A DNA stretch of 64,000 nt from Bathymodiolus brooksi (lineage: Eukaryota > Mollusca > Bivalvia > Mytilida > Modiolidae). Positions 12,886-64,000 of the stretch are shown here, piece after piece; the stretch's first letter is position 1, and each line of letters begins with the position of its first letter. Position numbers and translations under genes: made by a program. The stretch is taken from positions 31,548,186 through 31,612,185 of the forward strand of contig OY804585.1 of the NCBI GenBank assembly GCA_963680875.1. The letters are read 5' to 3'. The notes beneath the pieces are model-generated. The model saw nothing but the letters and a program-made list of their open reading frames with translations. It was not told the origin of the DNA and did no database searches.

Positions 12886-13015
12886 AGAAATTTAAAAGTT
12901 TGGAGATAGCTTTGTTTAAAAGTTTTTGAGGTGTAGTTGAAGTCACGGCGGGAAAAAGAGTGAAATCTACCCGATAATCAATAAATCTGTTGGTATTTTG
13001 TCAAATATACAACAC

Positions 13016-56060
<43,045 letters not shown>

Positions 56061-57352
56061 TCTCCCTTTACTAAGGGAGATAACTACAGCATTTTTTTAA
56101 AGACATTTTATTTATTACATCACCATTTGAAGACTGCTTAGGTTTCGCTGCTTCATGTTATCAATGTGTATCTCCTCATTACTTTAGAATCAATATTTCT
56201 GGGAATGCAGTTATTTTACAAGGAATGTAGAGTAAATCTAATCCAAAAAAAACCCATGTATATTTCAGATTGATGTAATGGTAAAATGATTTAGTTATCG
56301 ATGTATCATATTATCAGAGGTTTTTGCATAATTAGATAGAGTTGTACTAGTCAAGTATAAAAGAGTTTTATAATCTCTGTTATAGATCTAAATATAGTAA
56401 CATTGGTATTTTTAATTTGCAGCAATGTTTATTAATAGATGAAGAAATTGTGAAAACAAATAAAATAATGTCACAAATTGTGATTTTTGTATTCCGTTAA
56501 CCTGACATCAGTTTATTGATCAGATGATCGTACAAAATATACCAAAGGTATTTTTTTGTGATCTGATTTTGAAATTTCATTTAGTGAATCACAATTTAAA
56601 AAACCACATTGAGGTTATAAGACAAAATCTTCTGTGATAAGATATGCTTGATGCAAATTTTATGATAAATTTGATTAAATATGAAGGATAGTTAAAGGCT
56701 TTCATATATAAATAACATTAATTATTGTCAAATATAGTGGAAAAAAACCCAAACCAATTTCATAAACATTGTTGCAATTATAGAAAAACATCAAACAATA
56801 ACAGGTACTCTATAGTCATTGTAAAATTACTGATGTAAGAGAGGTGAATGAATGGAAGGCATTTGATTGGTCAAGACTTTGCTCACAACCATGGCTGTGA
56901 ATAGTAAAACAATCATATAGACATTTATATAGGTGTGAATGTTACTGAGACAGTTCAAAGTTCAATCTTCCTCTTATATTCATGTGCAGCATGTAATATT
57001 AGTCAGTTATTGTAAATGTGTCAGATATTTTACAGAATATATATATGGTTTATGTTCCTTTTTTCTTTTTTTCTTCTTTTTGCATGAAGTAGAAAAGGCT
57101 GACATTTTTTTTTGATACTTGAATGTAATAGATGAATGTAATAACTTAAAAGTAGGAATATTTTTCAGTGTTTTAAATTTTTAGTATATTTATTTGAGTT
57201 AATATTTATAGTTCATGAATATTTATTTCACGTTATTTGATTGTGTTCAAAATCACAAGAAATTGTATTGGCAAAAAGTATCAACTTTAATGGAAAATTT
57301 TTAGCATCAAATATTGCTATGCATTTTGTATTTACCATATCTTCTAAATACA
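56061..57352 (+). other. 3' UTR and downstream flank
   Basis: AT-rich, no open frame. The first AATAAA is at 56459-56464, 400 bp after the stop; others follow near 57507, 57548, 57616 and 57741, so the true cleavage site is not determined. Confidence 0.6.
56459..56464 (+). promoter_or_regulatory. Candidate polyadenylation signal AATAAA
   Basis: First canonical hexamer after the stop codon. Later hexamers between 57.5 and 57.75 kb could serve longer transcripts. Confidence 0.45.
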
Positions 57353-57410
57353 GAGCCACAATATAGCTGAAATACTGCTAAAGTTGGCATTAAACACCAA
57401 TCAATCATTC
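57353..57410 (+). mobile_element. SINE tail fragment (family 2-like)
   Basis: 'cacaatatagctgaaatact' + 'gctaaagttggcattaaaca' + 'ccaatcaatcatt'. Confidence 0.65.
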
Positions 57411-57796
57411 TAAATACAGTAGATTTTGGTAGTATGTAATTTGAGCTATCTGCGGTTTGAAAAATTAGATGTTAATTTATAAGAATAGAAATCAATTTCA
57501 AAGGAAAAAATAAACATTTACAAGAATAGACATTAATTTCAAGAGCTAAAATAAACATTCAGTGAATTCTTTTTCAAAATGGAATATCTAACCACATTAG
57601 GAATTTGTAATATAAAATAAATATGCAGACTTTTTTTTTCACTTCTATTGCATGTATATTGTACTGAATGATCTGTCTCATTTCGTGTTGATAAAAAGTT
57701 GAAATAATCTTTTTTTTCAATGACCATGTTGTAACACTTGAATAAATAGATCTATTTAATTGATGGTTTCAGCAATTTCCGCATCAACTCTTTTTT

Positions 57797-58195
57797 AGCT
57801 CACATTGCCAAATGCCATCGCCTGGCGTCCGTCGTCCGTTAACTTTTTGCATTTTATTAATTATTAATCTTCTCCTCTGAAACCTCTGTGCCAAATGAAC
57901 TGAAACTTGGTAGGAAGCATCTATGGAAGGTCCTCTCTAAAGAATGCTCATTTTGTCCCAATCTATTAACAAGCATGGCCACCACAGGCAATTCTTGTTT
58001 CTGATTGGCCGATTTTTAAAAATCTTCTCCGAAACCGCTTGGTCAAATGAACCGAAACTTGGTAGGAAGCATCTATGAAAGGTCCTCTATAAAGATTGCT
58101 CATTTCATCCCGATCCGTTAATAAACATGGCTGCCACAGGCAATTCTTGTTTCTGATTGGTTCATTTCTAAAAAAGTTCTCCATTGTAGTAAACT
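57797..58195 (+). mobile_element. Hairpin-led repeat, family A2, copy 1
   Basis: Starts 'ttagctcacattgccaaatg', 'gtccgtcgtccgttaacttt'; two ~165-bp units with 'atgaactgaaacttggtagg', 'aagcatctatggaaggtcct', 'atggccaccacaggcaattc' and 'ttgtttctgattgg'. Three copies (here, 58342-58850 and 59585-60415) occur within 2.6 kb. The many short open frames are by-products. Confidence 0.8.
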
Positions 58196-58341
58196 GTTAA
58201 AAGGGAGATAACTCTTGCAGTAAACTGTTTAAAGAAAGATAACTTGCCATTATCTCCCTTAGAAATTAACTAATGCTGATATAGTGTAACATGTTTATAC
58301 TATACATTACATGTAGGTATTCACATTGTAATATTCTTTTT

Positions 58342-58850
58342 AGCTCACCGTGCCAAAGGCAATGCAGGCTTTTGGCATCACTTGTCGTTTGTTGTGTCAT
58401 CTGTTAACTTTTCACATTTTAATCTTCTCCTCTGAAACCCATTGGCCAAATGAACTGAAACTTAGTAGGAAGCATCTATGGAAGGTCCTCTCTAAAGAGT
58501 GCACATTTTGTTATGATCCATTACCAAACATGGCCCTCCACAGGCAATTCTTGTTTTTGATTGGCCAATATTTTAAGAATCTCCTCTGAAACCACTTGGC
58601 AAAATTAACAGAAACATGGCAGGAAGCATCTATGGAATATCCTCTATGAAGATTGCTCATTTCGTCTCGATCGGTTAGGCCACCACAGGCAATTATTGTT
58701 TCTGATTGGTCGATATCTAAAAATCTTCTCTGAAACTGCCTAGCCAAATGAACCGAAACTTGGTAGGAAGCATCTACATGTATGGAAGGTTGTGTATTAA
58801 GTTTCCTCAAAGCAGAATGAAAGGTGACCGACACTGAGCCTCTAGTGTTA
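58342..58850 (+). mobile_element. Hairpin-led repeat, family A2, copy 2
   Basis: Starts 'ttagctcaccgtgccaaagg'; three units; closes 'agaatgaaaggtgaccgaca' + 'ctgagcctctagt'. It has lost part of one unit around 58670. Confidence 0.8.
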
Positions 58851-59584
58851 AATGAAATTCAAACCAATTACAAGATTACATATTTTCAATGCATTTTTGT
58901 GGCATTGATTTCAGCTTTTTTTTTGTTCTTTGCAAAAAGGAAATAACTCTTGGTAGTTTGTAATGATGCAGAAGCTGGTGAGAGCAGCATAAGAATTTAT
59001 CCATTAATTTTAGACACTTCAAGCTAATGGATTGCCATTCATGCATTTTCTTATAAGTATAGGTGGAAAAATTCTTTCCCTGATCTCTCCTCAGCTTCTA
59101 TTTTATATAAATTGGTTTATAGATTAAGAAAGAAACCCTTTCGAAGGTCACAATACAGACCATATTCAATGGTTATTGTTTACATTGGTTGCTGGGCAAC
59201 AACATAAAAATATTTCAAGAAATATGTAATTTTCTTTTTATATTAGATCTTTTAAAATCATGAAATTTCATTATTTAGATAATTATTAACTTTATATAAT
59301 CAGAAAAACAAACTAATTTGAGGACGAAAATAAATTAATTTTTCTGTTTAATCTTGTGAGAAAGCTTTTGATGTACAACAGTGGACACATTTAGTCACTG
59401 CCTACAGTCTGGTCATTAATGTTGATCTGTTATTGTCTACTTTATACCAAGTAATAAAAATGTATTACAAGTCTATTGATCTAATTTTGTCTATTATCTG
59501 CAATGCTTCAAAGTTTTGGCAGGGGTCCATGTGGTCCATTTTCATCACTTTACGTCTGTTGCTTTCCTAAGTCTAATCTTTTTA
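58851..59584. other. AT-rich spacer between A2 copies
   Basis: No gene or repeat was recognised. Confidence 0.4.
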
Positions 59585-60415
59585 TTAGCTCATCTTGCCA
59601 AAGGCAATGAGAACTTTTGCCATCACTTGGCATCTGTCCGTTAACTTTTCACATTTTAATCTTCTCCTCTGAAACCACTTAGCCAAATGAACTGAAACTT
59701 GGTAGGAAGCATCTATGGAAGGTCCTCTATTAAGATTGCACATTTGATCCCGATCCGTTAACAACCATGGCTGGCACAGGCAATTCTCGTTTTTTAATTG
59801 GTCGATTTTAAAAAATCTTTTCCTCTGCAACCGCTTGGCCAAATAAACCGAAACATGGTAGGAAGCATCTATGGAAGTTCTCTATAAAGGTTGCACATTT
59901 CATCCCGATTCGTTAACAAGCATGGCCACCACAGGCAATTCTTGTTTCTGATTGGTCGATTAAAAAAAATCTTCTCCTCTGAAACTGCTTGGCCAAATGA
60001 ACCGAAACTTGGTGGGAAGCCTTTATGGAAGGTCCTCTATTACAAATGCACATTTCGTCCCGATCTGTTTATAAACATGGCCGACACAGCCAATTCTTGT
60101 TTCTGATTTGTCAATTTCTAAAAAATCTTCTCCTCTGAAACCGCTTAGCCAAATGAACCGAAACTTAGTAGGAAGCATCTATGGAAGGTCCTCTATAAAG
60201 ATTGCTCATTTCGTCCCGATCTGTTAACAAACATGGCCACCATAGGCAATTCTTTTTTCTGGTTATTTCTAAAAAAATCTTCTGCTCTGAAAGCGAGTAG
60301 CCAAATGAACCGTAATTTGGTAGGAAGCACCTATGGAAGGTTTGGTATAAAGTTTTCTTAAAACAGAATGAAAGGTGAGCGACACAGGCTCAGCCCACTG
60401 AGCCTCTAGTATCTC
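59585..60415 (+). mobile_element. Hairpin-led repeat, family A2, copy 3 (longest)
   Basis: Starts 'ttagctcatcttgccaaagg'; about four and a half units of ~165 bp; closes 'gaatgaaaggtgagcgacac' + 'aggctcagcccactgagcct' + 'ctagt'. The closing 'ggctcagcccactgagcc' is itself a palindrome. Confidence 0.85.
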
Positions 60416-61185
60416 GATCTTCCTTCTCCAAATCCACTGGATCAAATGAAACTATATTTGCCAAGAATCTTAGTTTTAACAGGGTTTTTTGTTTAATAAG
60501 ACCCCCCAAAGATAAAAAGAAAAGATCAAAATACAAAAATACCAAAAAAAAGACAGACAAACAAACAAACAAACAAACATGTCTTCAACAGTCTACTGTC
60601 ACATGGGACGGGAAACTGCTTTAATCCCAAATAGATCTGAGAGATTATTGGATACACCTTTAGACAGGAGACCATGTGCTACAATGTTCACTTGACAAAT
60701 ATATCCAATTATGTGCATTCATAATATGCACAAAATTTACATGTATATATACATTTTGTACTTGGACTTGGTGATGTTTGAATTATGAAAAGAAAGTGTA
60801 AACAGTGATGGTCAACAAGTCCACCAATATGTACAAACAATCACCTCTGGCCTCAACTAAATGAACATTGAAAATGGAAAAGACCATGAAATGACGTTTA
60901 TGATGATTTATACATATTTGCCATGTACCATCACATATATGCAAACTATGGTAAGCCTATGTGACCTTGTTTTGTTCCAGAGAAAATAATTTCTGATATA
61001 CAATTTTTACAGACTTGTCTTTCATTTAAACAAAATAAAATGATGTTTTGGCCAATTGTGACTGTTGTGTTTAACATATTCCTTATGTCTTGGTCAATTA
61101 GGGAACATGACAGCATCCTTAATTTTGATTTGATCCAAAGTTTTAACACTCTGGACAACTTTAATGACTACATTAGTATCAGTGG
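60416..61185. other. AT-rich flank with (ACAA)n and a dispersed repeat
   Basis: (CAAA)n run at about 60555-60580. 60790-60900 resembles the intron 6 repeat at 37976-38240 ('gtaaacagtgatggtcaaca'). No gene seen. Confidence 0.45.
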
Positions 61186-61189
61186 CCAG

Positions 61190-62051
61190 GTCAGCTAACT
61201 TGAATCTGAAAAGTAACACCACTTTTGAAAGATCCCCACCCCAAGAGAGTAAACATTTCTGGTAAATCTGGGTACTTAGTTGTTCTGGGAGAGGAGTTTA
61301 AAATGTAAATGCAGACATCTTGGATTTAGAATTTCTCTGAAAAGTAACAAGGACTTCTAGAAGAATATTTCTGGTGATTTGGCATCCAGTAGTTCCGAAA
61401 AAAAAATGATAAATGTCTCGGCTATTCAAAGACCAAGGCAGCCATTTTGAATTTCAAATCGCTCTGAAAAGTAACAATATTCCACTAGCTATAGGGATAC
61501 ACTTCTAGCAATGTTGGCGATTTTACATGCAGTAAGTCGAAAATGTCTTGTCCAAATTGGAGGCAAGGACGGCCATCTTGGATATTGAATCGCCCTGAAA
61601 CCTTAAAGGAAAATTATGAGGTTAAGTGATAGAACTTGTTGTTTTTTTAGAAGAGGTCGAAAAATGACAACTTTATGACATACAGATGGACGCTGTATAC
61701 TTTTAGAACATAAAAGCTAACGTAATTTGAAGCTGAGATGTCCATCAAATTTTAATATATAGGGTCTGATGGAGAAATTTTACTGGAATTTTTTTTCCAA
61801 CAAGATGAACTGTAAGCTAATGCTCACTTATTATACCCCTGCATATATGTTCAATGTGTATAAAAACCAACTAAGTCGGCAAACAGGAAGAAGGAATCGG
61901 ACGGGTCCAAAAACGCTTCCCACAATATGGCATACCTATATGAAGCTTGTGACCAAATATCAGATTTCTGCCATCAATAGTTGCTGAGAAAAATATCTTG
62001 GACAGACAGAGGTAAAACAGTATACCCCCCTCTGGTGGAGCGGGGGTATAA
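61190..62051 (+). mobile_element. Hairpin-ended repeat, family G
   Basis: Body of ~125-bp units: 'ctctgaaaagtaacaa', 'atacacttctagcaatgttg'-like phrases and 'gccatcttggat(a/t)'. It ends with 'ttggacagacagaggtaaaa' + 'cagtatacccccctctggtg' + 'gagcgggggtata', a palindromic closing hairpin preceded by a short GACAGACAG tract. The opening end was not identified. Confidence 0.55.
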
Positions 62052-62504
62052 CAATGATAAATTGATGGATCATTGAATTACGAAAATTCAAAATGGCTGC
62101 TAGGTAAACTTCTAATATCTTTCTTCCCTGAAACCACATGCGATAGATTTGTTACTATGTATTCCCTTTATGACACTTGATCAAGATTGTGATCAGAAAT
62201 TCAAGATGGACTTTCATAGGAAATACAAATGTATGTTTAAATGTTTTCTCTGAAACACAAATACTGGTAGTCATTTGAAAAGACATTTTCCTGGATTGTT
62301 CCTTTTTGTGTGGTCCACAAATTTTACCATCACTGTCTACAAGGACATCTATTAAACACAGGATACAATTAAAATGTGTGTCAAAACTGAAAAGCTTTCT
62401 CAGAAACTAGAAACTTGATTGAATCCAAACTGTAGATCAAGGATCATCTTATGGTTCTTTACAAAGTTGTTTCTTGCATGGAATGAGAGTATAGGTCTAT
62501 GGGT

Positions 62505-62600
62505 TAGGGTTATGGTGTTTTATGCCACTTTCAACAATATTTCAGTTATATCGATGAAATCAGTTTTATTGGTGGAGGAAACTGGGGTACCCGGAAAAAC
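62505..62600 (-). mobile_element. SINE family 1 tail half, left of an insertion
   Basis: 'ttatggtgttttatgccact' + 'ttcaacaatatttcagttat', 'ttttattggtggaggaaact', 'ggggtacccggaaaaac'. Continues at 63367 after the family C insertion. Confidence 0.85.
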
Positions 62601-63366
62601 TAGTATTACTTACTGTGAGCACAGCTCACTAAGATATACCCCCCCGCTCCCCACATCTGTCCAACCTATTTCCATAACCAAAACATTACTGATTGTTCCG
62701 ACCAAAAATGAAAGGGACCCTCCTCTCTTCACCGGTAAGCTGCTGATAAAATTTCAAAACATTCCGAGAAATACTAAATCAAGTTATCATACGACATACT
62801 GTAGGGTAAAAATCCTATTTTCCGTCATATCAAGTCCAATAACTCTGGAACGGCAAAAGTGAAAATCGTCAAAAATGAAAGGGATCCTCCTCTCTTCACC
62901 GGTAAGTTGCTGATAAAATTTCAAAACATTCTGAGAAACACTACTCAAGTTATCATATGACATAGGGTAAAAATCCTATTTTCCGTCATATCAAGTCCAA
63001 TAACTCTGGAACGGCAAAAGTGAAAATCATCAAAAATGAAAGGGATCCTCCTCTCTTCACCGGTAAGCTGCTGATAAAATTTCAAAACATTCTGAAAAAC
63101 ACTACTCAAGTTATCATACGACATAGGGTAAAAATCCTATTTTCCGTCATATAAAGTCCAATAACTCTGGAATGGCAAAAGTGAAAATCGTCAAAAAAGA
63201 AGGGGATCCTCCTCTCTTCACCAGTAAACAGCTGATAAAATTTTAAAAGATTCTAAGAAACACAACTCAAGTTATCGTACGACATAGGATTTGTCTACAG
63301 ACGGACGGACGGACAGATGGACATGGTGAAACCAGAATACCCCCCTACAACTTCGTTGTGGGGGTA
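62601..63366 (-). mobile_element. Hairpin-led repeat, family C, inserted in a SINE
   Basis: Read on the minus strand it opens with the 'tacccccacaacgaagttgt' + 'aggggggta' palindrome at 63325-63365, a 'gtccatctgtccgtccgtcc' tract and four ~160-bp units ('gttccagagttattggactt', 'ttaccggtgaagagaggagg'). It closes with 'ggggggtatatctta' and 'gtgagctgtgctcacagtaa'. Its boundaries are sharp because the two SINE halves on either side join exactly. Confidence 0.85.
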
Positions 63367-63460
63367 TAAAAACCACTGACCTGCCACAAGTAACTGACTG
63401 ACTTTTACACATAAAATTGCATCGAGTACATCTCCACATGAGCGGGATTTGAACTCGCAA
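63367..63460 (-). mobile_element. SINE family 1 head half, right of the insertion
   Basis: Resumes 'aaaaccactgacctgccaca' + 'agtaactgactgac', 'catcgagtacatctccacat', 'gagcgggatttgaactcgca'. The most 5' part of the SINE is missing. Confidence 0.85.
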
Positions 63461-64000
63461 TGAGAATATAAAATGGCCTATAGCTATACCCCCAGACATA
63501 GTAAAAAGATTTAATGGTCTTCTTACTTTTATGTTGATTAAAAGAAAGATGGCTACTACCACCATCACAGATCAACAATATTGTCTGCCCTTAGTATAAT
63601 TTCTAATGGTCATCAAGATTTGATGGGAGCCCTAGGGTGCATTTGTAGAATCTTCCAAAGTCAACGTAGATTAAGTTGAACATGTATCTTCAAATATATC
63701 TTTAAAGATGATTAAGCAGTAACTGGTTTTTGTGATCTAGAATTGATGTAGTTTACATTCTGGCTGCATGAAATAATTGCACACCTCCTTTTCATAGGTG
63801 ATTTTTTGTGGATTTTTCCACAACTGAAACACTAATGGTACATTGTACATGGGTGAAAATCCTACATGTTATAGTTCATATAATTAAATGTGGTCTTCTC
63901 TAGTTGTTTGCCACCTTGAATCTTTGAATCTTGAATTGAAGTAGTAGATTTTCTGCATGTGGACTTGCTCAGGTTATGGTCGTATCTATTGTTTGGGACA
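63461..64000. other. Unrecognised sequence at the window end
   Basis: No gene or repeat was recognised. Confidence 0.4.

Noticed and set aside
57966..60106. Open frames with '[13 protein letters not shown]' or '[12 protein letters not shown]' repeats
   Set aside because: They follow the units of the family A2 repeat on both strands, as expected of tandem units without stops.
62419..62862. 147-residue open frame
   Set aside because: It spans a SINE half and the family C insertion, so it is chimeric repeat sequence.

Overview
The window looks like animal nuclear DNA: AT-rich, intron-rich and full of decayed transposons. The repeat families suggest a mollusc, most likely a bivalve: tRNA-derived SINEs ending in a 'ttgaaagtggcgttaaacac'-type tail, hairpin-led repeats with CGTCCGTC tracts, and many TACATGTA palindromes. 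The organism is an inference; no marker gene fixes it. Only one gene could be assembled with confidence. It lies on the + strand from about 13.0 to 56.1 kb and encodes a dihydropyrimidinase / collapsin response mediator protein (DHP/CRMP) of 581 residues in 15 coding positions, all with GT-AG introns and matching phases. The last exon ends the protein at 56060, followed by a 3' UTR. The product has a dihydropyrimidinase catalytic core (HTH, carbamylatable Lys, HAEN and TDN metal ligands) joined to a CRMP-type C-terminal tail. The main result is at coding position 8, which exists twice in tandem (8a, 42889-43009; 8b, 43786-43906). The two copies have equal length and phase and encode 28 of 41 identical residues. 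8a carries the third metal-binding histidine (VVHVMSK). 8b has lysine there (LVKVMSK), as in vertebrate CRMPs. One gene therefore appears able to make an enzyme or an enzyme-dead CRMP-like protein by choosing an exon. Including both exons, or skipping both, creates a stop codon within three codons of the junction, so the reading frame itself enforces mutual exclusion. Layout: 1-12.9 kb is intergenic or upstream sequence with a LINE reverse-transcriptase relic, SINEs, a TIR element and a hairpin-led repeat carrying a Harbinger-like insertion. 13.0-26.5 kb is exon 1 and a 13.5-kb intron 1, with a Crypton-like relic split by a foldback, a TTAA-flanked MITE, a pogo-like element, a 50-bp minisatellite and one unassigned exon-like Cys/His block. 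26.5-56.1 kb holds the remaining exons; their introns contain a 16-bp minisatellite grown inside a MITE, several hairpin-led repeats, pogo-like elements (one nested in another), a hAT-like transposase relic and a decayed partial copy of exon 12. 56.1-64 kb is 3' UTR followed by repeat-dominated sequence. Nearly all remaining open reading frames are too short or lie inside repeats and are not annotated as genes.
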